Positions 25,190 through 35,892 of a stretch of 64,000 nt of DNA are shown one piece after another (within the stretch, counting starts at the first letter, position 1; each line of letters starts with the position of its first letter). The position numbers and the translations under genes are program-made. The notes under the pieces are model-generated. The model saw nothing but the letters and a program-made list of their open reading frames with translations. It was not told the DNA's origin and ran no database searches. Source of the DNA: Ophiocordyceps camponoti-saundersi (nom. inval.). Lineage: Eukaryota; Ascomycota; Sordariomycetes; Hypocreales; Ophiocordycipitaceae. The stretch is from the NCBI GenBank assembly GCA_003339415.1, contig PDHQ01000021.1, positions 224,391 through 288,390 of the forward strand, in the 5' to 3' direction.

Positions 25190-27620
25190 AAAATATAGAT
25201 TACCGTATACCGCTTAAGAAAGAAATAAATAGTAAAAAACCTTAGATTTTATTTAGCCCCTTTTATAATATATTAAGGGAGGAATTACTTATCCTTAAAA
25301 AAATATTATAAGACTTCTTTTAGAAAAGCTTTATCTAACTTAATAGCTCGCTTACGGGTACTTTAGTCCTTTTCGTAAGGAAACCTAGGGGAGGATTATA
25401 ATTTTATATAGATTTCTATATATTAAATATAATTATAGTCTTAGATAGATACCCGCTTTTTTTACTTAGTAATACTTTTTAGTTATTAGCTAAGTTTTAA
25501 TAACTTATAAAGCTAGATATTATATAAGCTTTCTATAAAATATAGATTACTAAAAAAGAGGAATAAAAAATAGTATTTAGAACTTAGTATAGCTTTTTTA
25601 AATAAATAGTTACCCTATTTAGACTTATAAGGGCCCCCGCTATTTTCTAAAAATATATTAATAATATCTTTTAGCTATATTTCGATAAGTTTTATTTAGC
25701 TTATATAAATAATATTATTATTTACTTAAATAGCACTAAGGAGGACTATTTTTATAAAATACGCTTAGTTTTTTATAAATTTTAAAAGTATAAGCTTTAT
25801 CTAAACTTAAATAAGTATAAATTTATAATTAAAAAGGTAAAATACCTAAGGTTTATAATATTAGCGGAAATTAAGCTTTAAGTAAACTTAGAAAAGATTA
25901 AGATAATCGTTAATTAAGCTACGCTAACTTCCCTTAAGGGCTTTCGCGGATTCCTAAGTTTTACTAATTTTTACTATCTTTTTATTATAGATTTTACCGG
26001 GGTAGTAAAACTATTAATAAACTTAATAAAGAAAGGGGTTAAGTTTATCTAAGGCTTTAATTAGGAATAAGCTTTTTAGGAAATTAAGAATCTATTTACG
26101 AGGGCCCCTTTACTAGTAAAATAAAACTTTAGGGACCTTACGTTTTTAAAAGTAGATATTAGCGCTTATACTATAAGAGGTTATCTTTACTAGAAACGAG
26201 ATAGATAGAAATAACTAATAGCGTTTTTTTCCGTAAAAATAAACGCGGCCGAATATAACTATCTAATATATAATAAAAAAATATTAGCGATTATTAAATA
26301 CTTAGAATAATAGTATACTAAACTATATAATTATAATAGCTTCGATATTATTATTAATTATAAAAACTTAGAGTATTTTATAACTTATTAGTATTTTTTA
26401 AAATAATAAGCTTATTAGGCTAAGTATTTATTATAATTTAATTTTAAGATTTATTATTAACTTAGTAAATAAGCTATAATCCTAGATACTTTTTCTTATA
26501 AGGATTAGGATAAACCCTTAACTATAAAAAAGGAGGACGCCCGCTTTATATAAATAATTCCCGAAAAAGCCTTATAATTTTACCTATAAGCGATAGTAAT
26601 CGATATTTCTAAGAACCTTATTAATATTTTAAAAGAGGAGGAAAGCGAAGATAGATAATAAAACGTAAGTATAGCTACGGAAAAAGCTATAAATTTATAA
26701 AATAATAATTTACTAAAAACTTAAGTTTTTTCTAATAATAAGCTTTAAAAACTTTAGAATAAAATAGTATTATAAGACTCGGTTTTCTAAGAAATATATT
26801 AAGCTATAATAAGGGGAGACCGCTTACTATCTCTAAAGCTATAACTTAAGGTTTAAATTACGGATTACTATATCGACGCTAAAGGAAGATTATATTTCTA
26901 TAATAAGCTTTAGGTTTTAGGAGCCCCGGTTACTATAATAAAAAACTCTAAAAAAGCACTAGCCTCCTTACTTAATATATTACGAAATTATCTTATCTAA
27001 ATAATCTATAACTTAGCCTTAGTTAGTTACCTTAGAAGGGAAAGTATAATAGCCCTTATAACCTATAACTTCTTCTAGCCGCTTTAATAATAATATATTC
27101 GCTAATTTTTTAGGAACTATAATACTTATAATAAAACTAAAGCTTAGAAATAATATTAAGCTACTTTTCTTAAATTATTACCTATTTTAGATTAGTTCTA
27201 CTAATATATATAAATAAACTTTATAATAAACTTCCCGCTTATAAAACGCGGAAATAGGCACTTATAGGTAATTAAAAATTAGCTTAGTAAAAAGATTTTA
27301 CTTAAGCTAATACCCTTAATAAATACTCCGCTTTATATAAAGTAGTTTTTTTAGTATTTTATACGGTTTTACTACTAGCTAAGTACTATTATAAGTAATA
27401 GAGGAACTAACTAAATAGGCGAATTCTAAAGCTACTTTTATTAACTTTATAAGATTAATTAAATATTTAATATAGCTTACTACCTATAAACCGATAAAGG
27501 ATATAAGAGAGTTAATTAAAATATATAAGCTTACCTTTAAATAATAGTTTCTTATAACTAAGATAATTAAGATAAATAGCTTCCTATAGCCTAGCTTATA
27601 CTAAATAGTAAAGTTTACTT
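25190..27620 (+). pseudogene. Degraded pol: reverse transcriptase, RNase H, integrase
   Basis: Conceptual reading on the plus strand shows gypsy pol landmarks between stop codons: LFVRKP around 25366-25386; a YINNIII stretch at about 25700-25725, where the polymerase active-site Asp codons (GAT/GAC) have become Asn (AAT); an RNase H block with FFSVKINAAEYNY near 26225-26265; and an integrase core ending in TDKG near 27491-27503. The Asp-to-Asn and Gln-to-stop changes are those made by C-to-T/G-to-A mutation. The element cannot encode a working polymerase. Confidence 0.85.
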
Positions 27621-28109
27621 AGCTATAGAAATAACGCTATTTTTTATAACTTATAAGTTCTAAGCTTTTATAATAATATTATTAAACTTAGATATTTTAT
27701 AAGTATTAACGAGGAATCTTAAAAGCTAGGCTAAGGATTTCGTAAGATAACTATAATAAGTAACAGACCTTTATTAAGCGGCCGATACCTTATCCTTATA
27801 AACTTAGGAGTTTTAGGCTAATAAGAATTAATAAGTAGCTAAGCGTTTTAAAGTAAGTAATAAGGTTTAGCTTAATTTACGTAATTTTCCGAGCGTATAA
27901 CTTAAGAAGAAGCTCGATTAGAAGAATACTAAGTTTACGGTAGCGTAAGTTATTAACTTAACCCTTATAAAGCTTACGGGATTATTAATAAAAGCTTATA
28001 ATCGCTTTAATATAGATTTACTAAAAAAGGTAGCTTTAAACCCCTTACCTAAATAGAAAATTACTAATTTATAGCCTCCTATAATATTAATCGATAAAAA
28101 AAATAAATA

Positions 28110-28270
28110 GAAAGTTAAAAAGATTATTTTAGCTAAATAAAAGAAAGTAAGTAAAGGTAGGAGATAAGAGGTTTTTATTAAGTAAAAAAGTTATTAAGAT
28201 TTAATATAGGAACTTTTAGTAAAACTTAAAGGTATTACCGCTTTTAATCGCTTTAAAGCTTTATATAATT
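28110..28270 (+). pseudogene. Degraded chromodomain
   Basis: Downstream of the integrase relic a short stretch reads with the chromodomain pattern: basic residues, then EVFIK, a stop where Trp would be (TAA from TGG), KSY, and after further Trp-to-stop codons a helix ending in FNRFKALYN. Chromodomains at the integrase C-terminus define chromoviruses and direct insertion to heterochromatin. Confidence 0.7.
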
Positions 28271-28849
28271 TAGCTATATATAATAATAAGTAAGATATTA
28301 GGAAATATACGGTAAAACGACCGGCGGAGAATTTATATTAAAAAGCGCATTTTTAGGCGCGAAAAACCCCCCCCCCCCCCTTACGATATTTAGCGGCGCT
28401 ACTTCTTCGTAGATAACGACTCCTTAGCTAAGTAATAGCGGTAGCGCGATAGCGTCGGGGTTATTAGTTTAGCGGCGGCGGTAATAGGTATAGCGGTAGC
28501 GGTAATAATAGCGTTACGTTTTAAAATAATAACTTTTTCCTTTAATATTAAAATATTAGCTAACCCCCCGGAGCCCGAAAGCTTATAAGGGGGGGCGACG
28601 TTAAGGATAGCGTTAATATACTCCCTAAAAAAAGAAATTAGCTTTCCGCGTTTAGTATTATAAGATTAGGGAAACTAATTATACGATAAGGGAAGTATCG
28701 CTATATATAAGCTTAAGCTTAGCTAGTATCGTTAAAGCTTAAGTAATAATAATTAACGCTTAAAGAATATTATCCGCTCTTATTATTACCTTAAGCGGCG
28801 GTTTAGTTTTAGCGGTAATATATTACGCTATATAAGCTAAAACTAAAAG

Positions 28850-29150
28850 CTAAGGGGTAAGCGTATAAGTCCGGTACGAAAGTATATATTCCGTATAAGA
28901 TATATAGGGTTTCTGCTTCCCCGCACGCCTTAGCGTTATAGCCTAATTACGATACTTATAACCTTATTTTATATAACGAAGGCATGGAGGCTCCCGAAGG
29001 GCCCCCTTATTATAACCGTCCTCGTCTTCGTTCTTGTCCTCGTCGTTATCTTCTTTATCGACGGGGTTAGCGGCAGGGGCGGTAATAGAGTCGATAATAG
29101 CGGAGGCGGCGGCGGCGAGGTTTTAAAGATAACTATTATATTCGCTAAGC
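28850..29150 (-). pseudogene. Antisense cysteine-cluster frame inside nested element
   Basis: On the minus strand, between the chromodomain relic and the 3' LTR, a frame reads as an Ala-rich segment, an acidic linker (DKEDNDEDKNEDEDG) and then PPCLRYIK-stop-GYKY, followed by LRRAGKQKPYISYTEYILSYR. Restoring nothing, one can still see Tyr codons (TAT) spaced C-x2-C-x(6)-C and P-C-x2-C-x(6)-C fashion, which fit Cys codons mutated by RIP. The surrounding region (about 28320-29430) is visibly richer in G+C than the pol region. The identity is unknown; a small zinc-binding accessory protein is one possibility. Confidence 0.5.
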
Positions 29151-29410
29151 TAAGATATCCTTATAGGTAGGAAAATATTAGCACGGTTAAACCTATAGAA
29201 TAAGTAGCGGATTCCCTTACTAATAATAGTAATAATAATAGTATTAATAATAATAACGATAAGGCTATAGAAGGAAGAAAGGAAAGAATAAAGGATTTAA
29301 CGGGCAGGTACTATAAAAGCTATAGAAAAGTAAGGCGGACCGGGTAACTTAGCGGAAAATTTTTTACCTAACCTTACCGTATACTATATAACGGATCCCG
29401 CGCTTATAGG

Positions 29411-29422
29411 TAAGGGGAGGGG
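29411..29422 (+). other. Polypurine tract of nested element
   Basis: A purine run (AAGGGGAGGGG) lies 5 bases before the 3' LTR start at 29428, the position where plus-strand DNA synthesis is primed in LTR retrotransposons. Confidence 0.7.
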
Positions 29423-29427
29423 CCTTA

Positions 29428-29727
29428 TATTAAGGTTTAGCCCTTATATTATATTTAGGTTATTAACCTAAACGTTAAACTTATAGATTAGCCTCGCGAT
29501 TAAATAATAAGGCTGCCGCTATCTAGCCTAAAAGCTTATAGCGGAAAGATTAGAAGGAACGGAACGGAAAAGATAGTTAAATAGGGAGGCTAATAAGCTT
29601 TAAAGGAAAGAGCGGTATATATAGCTATTTAGCATACTAGAGTGCGGCTTCCTTAGAAGCTCGTTATACGTAATTATTATTATATATAGCTTAGTAAATA
29701 AGCACCCCTTTAACTAGTCCCTTAATA
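29428..29727 (+). repeat. 3' LTR of nested element (300 bp)
   Basis: Direct copy of 22698-22997, preceded by a purine tract. It keeps more C/G bases in its right half (for example GAGTGCGGC and AGCACCCC). Confidence 0.93.
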
Positions 29728-30899
29728 AAAGGTTACTTATAATAATTACTAATATAGGAAAATAGCTAATTTAAAATTTTACTATTTTTTAAGTTTTTAT
29801 ATAAGGTATTAATAAGGAAGTTTAAGCTATTATTAAGCTTATAAATAAGTTTATAGCTTCGGATAATATCCTTATTATTTTAAGACTTTTATAATTATTC
29901 GATATCGGAGCTATTATTAATATATAAAAAGGTATTATTAAAATTAGTAAAATTTCTAAAAAGGATAAACTAATTATATTAAAAGGCTTAGTTATAGCTT
30001 TTACTAATTAGTAGAAAATTATACTCGCTTTTAATATATTACTTTTACTAAAAAAATTTATCGGAATACTTTTAGATTTTTCTTTATTTTTAAAAAAAGA
30101 TATAAACTTAGATATAAATAGCTCTAATATTAATTATATATTTAATATAGAATTTTTAAACTAAAATATTAATAATAACCTAAGTAAGTTACTAAACTAT
30201 ATTTATAAAAAGCTTATATCTTTATATTATTTTTTAAATATTTTTACTTTAACTTAGTTACTTTTTTAATTTATTATATACCTTAACTAATAAGGAGAGA
30301 TAATATTAATATTAAAGCTAAGTTTTAAAATTATTTTATATTAGCTTTATTTTACTTTAAATAGCTATTACCTAAGCTTCTTATAATTAAGGGAGTAATA
30401 GCTAGCTTAAAAATTACCTCTAATACTAAGCGATATTAAAAGCTAGATAAATAATACTAGCTAGGTCTCTAAGTAATAAAACCCCTAATATCCCTATTTT
30501 TAATATAAAGAAAAGTTTAATAATAAGATATTAACTAAACTATTAATAAAAACTTAGTTATAAAGTAATTCGATTTATATAATATTATACTTAGACCCTT
30601 AGTTCTAAGATACTTAAAAAAGGAGATTATATATATATTTTATATATATCGTAACCTTAAAAGTTAAGATATAAGGAATATATTACTAATAAACCTCTTT
30701 TTATATTACTTAAAAATTATACTTAAGATAAAACTATAATACCGTAGTTAAAAGAGAAGATAAAATATTTTATAGCGGTATTAAATAAAGAAAATTATTT
30801 ATAAGAATATTAACTCTAGGATTTATAAGTATATAATAGTAGCTAATAATAAACTAAGCTAATAGTTAGCTAAACTTATTATAATTATTAAAAATAAAT

Positions 30900-33620
30900 T
30901 TAATTTTTAAGCTAAGTAAAAGCTAATAATAAATTACTATAATATAAATAAAAACTTACTAAGTATTACTATTCCCTTACTATTAGAATTTTATAACTAA
31001 TTCTTAAATTTTAAGATTAGTTTATTTAATATATTTAATTTAAAATATAGCTACTAAGCTATACTTATAGCCCCTAAGCTTTATTATATTTTAGTATTTT
31101 AAATTTTAAATTTTTCTTAATTATAATTAATAAAATTTCTATAAGGAACTTAATTAGTAGCTTATAGCTTTATTAAGATAATAAAATTAGCTTTTAAAGC
31201 TATACTTAAACTTTTACCTAAGTTATCGCTATTAATAATATTTTTAGAAAATAATTATATTATATTTTTAAATAATTATATTAATAATATCTTTACTAAG
31301 TATATAAGCTTTAAAAAGTAATAATAGTTTATTAAGGATTATTTCTTACCGCGATTATTATAAGCTCTCCTTTAGTTAAGTTTTAAAAAAATTTTCTTAG
31401 AAATAACGAATATTTTTACTATTAGATAAGTATATTATATAGAAGGTTAGATTATAATAAAGCTTAGCTAGCTATAAAAGATTAAAAACTAGCTTATACT
31501 AATAAATTAGTAATAAGTTTAAGCTTTCTTAGGGGCTATAAGCTTATATTAAAAATAGATTACTAACTATATAAAGCTCTCTAAACCTCTAACTAAACTT
31601 ATCGAGAATATACCCTTTATTTAAAGCTTATATAAAGCCCTTTTTTTTATAATTTTAAAATTTATAGCTAAAGCTATAATAATAATATATAGCCCTAAGC
31701 TTAATAAGCTAATATAAGTTTATATTAATATATTAAAATATAGCGTAAGCTATATTATATTATAAGAAAAAGATAAAATTAAGGTATTTATTTTTTATAA
31801 TTCTTTCCTATTTATAAAAACTTAGCGGAATTATAAGATATATAAAAAGGAACTTTATATTATTATTAAGTTTTGCTAATAATATAAGTATTTTTTTTAT
31901 ATTATTTAGCTATTAGTAATTTTTACTAATTACTTACTTTTAACTTAGTTCCTAAAAATAAAAAGATATAAGGGTATTTATATTAAGTAAGTAATAAAGC
32001 TAAGGTAGCTTAATATTATCCTTAAATATATTTTTAGAGATAGAAATATTATAATAGATAGCTTATTATAAACTTTATTCTTATCTAATAATTATAATAT
32101 TTTAGATATTATAAATTTCGGCTATTTTAACTTAGGTAAGGGCTTATAAAGATAAAAAGATAAAAAAACTAGCTTTAAGGACTTACTTAAATATTTAAAA
32201 AGTAATAAGATTAAGATACTATTAATAAATAAGTTTAGGTAAACCTTACTTAAGCTATCTTAGCTATAATAGGATATTTTTAAGTTATTATAATAATAAA
32301 TAAAATAGAAGTTACCTAAGAAACTTATACTAATAATAGTTACTTTAAAATAGCTTAATATTTTTATATCTCTAGCTAGATTTACTTAAAATACCTAATA
32401 TAAGAAGCTAGTTAAATAGCTAACTAAGAGAAAATTAACTAATCCTCGGGATTAGATTAAATTAATATAAGTAAAATAATAAGCTTTATCTTTTTAATAA
32501 TACCTTAAGTAATATATCCTCTTATATCGCTACTTATCTAAAGATTAGTAGCGTTACTTTTTATTAGATAAAATACCTAAAATATTAAGATAAGCTTATA
32601 ATAAAGTAAGATATTTTAGCTTAAAGTTAATATATAGATAACTTTTTACTTATATTTTTTAGCTAAATATAGCTTAAGATATTATAGCTTACGTAAAAAG
32701 CTATATTAAGTATTTATTTTTTATATTTTATATACCTAAGTTACTAAATTAACTTATTATTATTAGCGCCCTATTCTAAGTTATTAATATAGATTATATT
32801 AAGCTATTCCTTATTATTAATAATAGCGCTAAGTTTATATTAGTTATTATTAACTATTTTTTAAAGTTTACTTAGTTAATAGCGTGCTAGATAGTAAGCG
32901 TATTAGAAACTCTAATTTAACTATAAAGCTAAATAGACTTCGTAGCCTTTACGCTTATAATTATATACTTAAACCTTAAGTTTACTTTTTTATTTAAAAA
33001 AATAGCTATTTTCCTAAAAGCTTAACGCGTTATTTATATCTTAGCCTTATCTAAGTTTTATTAAAATATTAGCCTTATTAAAATTATAAATTAAATCTTC
33101 TTATAAGTTTTAAATTAAGCTAAGCTTAAAAAATTATCTTAGTTAGATTATTTATTAAAAGTTATAAAATAGCTAAATTATAAGATAGTTTAAATACTTA
33201 GCTTCTCGCTATCTAAGATCTTATATAATATATAGTAAAATAAGTTATTACCCTTTACCTTATTTTTAGAAATTTTTAAAGCTCTTAAAGCTAGTAAGAA
33301 AGTAAAATAGCTTATAAAAGGTTAATATACTAATTTAATTTTATATTATATTACTAAAGCCTCTAACTAAAAAGGCCTAATTAAAGCTAAGTTTAAACTA
33401 AAAGCTAAAAGCTATAAATATTATTAGGAAATAATTAAGATAGCTAAATTTAAGCTAAGTAATCTTATATATATAGCTAAGGAAAGTAAATTTACTAAGC
33501 TATAGCTAACTTAAGTTAGCTTATTTAAGCTAAACTAATAAGTAAGAAAAGTTTTATAAATAATTCGCTATATAGATAATATTATAGTTAAGGATATAGT
33601 AAATTTAACTTTTTATTAAG
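30900..33620 (+). pseudogene. Degraded pol-like region of outer element
   Basis: The plus-strand frame has long stretches between stops with conserved-looking spacing. The part near 32,600-33,200 resembles a gypsy-type integrase (QDITAYVKSYIKY-like block once Gln-to-stop changes are allowed for, then an Asp/Asn-centred core). No intact catalytic motif remains. The lineage is uncertain. Confidence 0.4.
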
Positions 33621-35684
33621 ACTTATTAAAATATTTCCTTATATAGCTTAAATACTTAAGAAGCGATAATTAGTAAATATTAGCTATATTAGCTAGCTTA
33701 TAATAATTTTAAAAAGACTTACTTTTTCGCCTTACTAACTTAAACCTAAGTATTTTTCCTTTTTAGTTATTTTTTTTTTTCTTATATACCCTTTTTCTCT
33801 TATATTTACTATATTTACCTTAACTTATTTTACTATTAAGGTTTCCTCTTATTATAATATATTTAAGTAGCTTTAACTTATAATTATATACTTAGTAAAT
33901 ATAACTTCTTAAACGCTTATTAATATATTATTATAAATAACTAATATTATATTAAATTTTATAAATTAAAAGCTTTTTAATATACTAATATAGGATAATA
34001 TAGAAATAAGCAATAATCTTACTTTTAATAGAAATCTCGTATTTATAGCTATCCCCCTTTACCTAGGCCTTAATAGCCTTATCCCCTTTATTATAAGCTT
34101 TAGAAAAAGCGATATTATAATATATAAGAGGCTTTAAAATTTATATTAGCTACTTAAAAGCTTAAGATAAGTTACTAATAAGGTAATAAATAGAAAAATA
34201 GTTTATAAACGCCTTAAAGTATAGCCTAACTTATAAATAATACTTAATTATTTAAATATACTTAATATTAAGGACCCTATTTAGTTAAAAATTAAACTTA
34301 TAATTATTACTTTTTTTATTAAAGCTAAGGTAGCTTTTAAGTAAGCTAAATATTATTTAGTTAAAAATTACTTATTAAAATAAATATAATTTTTATATTT
34401 AATTTTTATAAAATTATCGAAAGCTATTATTATAATAATAAGTAATATTTTATATAATTAAGCTATAATAAGATAGTAAATTATATAGCTTATAATAAAA
34501 TCTATATAATAGCTTTAAAAATTTACCTAGCTTAAGGTAAAAATAAAAAAAATATAAAAAATTAAAAATATTATAATAACTTAATATTTTTTAATATTCC
34601 CTCTTATACTTATATACTTAATTTAAATATTTAATATTATTATTAATTTTCTTAATATAAATATTATTAATTTATTAACTAATTTTCCTAAATTAGTATC
34701 TAAGCTAGGATATTTTAAGCGATTAGAAATTATAGCTAAGAATATATTTCTAAAAAACCTTAAGTATCTTTATTAGTTTATTTTAAAAATAATATATTAA
34801 TAAATATTTTACTAAATTAATAAATAGAATAAGTTTATATCTTAATTTTTATATATTATAAAAGAAAAACTAATAATAATTTAGCCTTTTAAGGGAAAGC
34901 TTTCCGGGAAAAAGCTTAAAAAATACTTAGCGCTAAAATAGCTAATAATAGCTTAAAAATAATTACCGTTACTAAGCCTTATTACTTAAATACTAACTTT
35001 AAGTTTTATTTTAAAGAAAATATATATTATAACTTAAGTATTATATTTTAAGCTTATAGCTTAAAATAAACTTAATTTATAACTTATAATATAGATAACT
35101 TTCTAAGCTATTTTTTAGCTTACGATTTCTAATTTAGTAAACTTTACTATTACTAAGCCTCTTATTATAATAAAAAACTAAGTAAAGAAAAGATATAAAA
35201 GATAGGCACCTATACTAAAAAATATCGATTTAAGTAACTATTTTATTAAATCCTTATTTAAAAATTTATTTAGCTAAATATAATTAAATTTAAAGCGGAT
35301 TATAACTTATATTTATAAATTATTAGCTTACGCTTAAGAGATATTTAATATAATTAATAACTTAAGTTTTCCTATATAAGCTCCTAATAGATTAAAAATT
35401 ATAAAAAATAAGATAGATATGCTAATTATATTAACTAAAGATAATTTAAACTACTTAACGCTCTTAGAAGCGAATATAATAATAATAAATAATAAAGTAA
35501 ATATTAAGTATAGTAAAATTAAGGTAAGCTTTAATAAAATTTAGTTAAAAGTAAAGGGATTATTATTTAAAGCTTAATTTATATATATTTTTTCCTTTTT
35601 CTTTTCTTTTTATTATTCTCTTTTTTTTTCCTTAATTTTAGAAAAAAATAAATATTTTAAATTATTTTTATATAGTAGTAAATA

Positions 35685-35888
35685 TAATAATAGGTATAGG
35701 TTATATAACCTAACTTAGTTAGATAGATATAATACTTATACCTTAAGTATAGATAGATAGCTTAGAGCCTTCTTAGAATATATATAATATACTAGCTTTA
35801 CTTCCTATATAGGGGACCTTTTCTTTTGCTTATTTTAGTAGCTATATAAGGCTATCCTTAGCAGTCAGGTAACAGAGCTGCTTATCTA
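35685..35888 (+). repeat. 3' LTR of outer element (204 bp)
   Basis: Direct copy of 19731-19934. This copy keeps C/G bases only toward its outer (right) end, including GCAGTCAGGTAACAGAGCTGC, and is fully mutated toward the interior of the element. Confidence 0.88.
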
Positions 35889-35892
35889 TAGA

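Larger units (their letters stand above)
22698..29727 (+). mobile_element. Nested Ty3/gypsy chromovirus, RIP-destroyed
   Basis: Two direct repeats of exactly 300 bases (22698-22997 and 29428-29727) bound a 7.0 kb element flanked by AAAG (22694-22697 and 29728-29731), so it inserted into the outer retrotransposon. The plus strand carries relics in gypsy order: reverse transcriptase, RNase H, integrase and chromodomain, followed by an antisense cysteine-rich frame and a purine tract just before the 3' LTR. All frames contain many stops that fit C-to-T and G-to-A changes. The gag part, about 23.0-24.9 kb, is too degraded to give a zinc knuckle. Confidence 0.92.
19731..35888 (+). mobile_element. 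Outer LTR retrotransposon, RIP-destroyed
   Basis: Two direct repeats of exactly 204 bases (19731-19934 and 35685-35888) bound this block and are flanked by the same 4 bases, TAGA (19727-19730 and 35889-35892), as expected for LTRs with a target-site duplication. After removal of the nested element and its AAAG duplication, the outer element is about 9.1 kb. The interior is very AT-rich, CA and TG dinucleotides are almost absent, and every frame is broken by stops, the signature of repeat-induced point mutation. Plus-strand relics of a gag-like region (about 20.3-22.6 kb) and a pol-like region (about 30.9-33.6 kb) can be guessed from runs of conserved spacing. The integrase-like part suggests a Ty3/gypsy-type element of a different lineage from the nested one, but this is weak. 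Confidence 0.85.

Noticed and set aside
28370..28383. A poly-C run inside the nested element, considered as an assembly gap filler.
   Set aside because: It is short and continuous with degraded element sequence on both sides.
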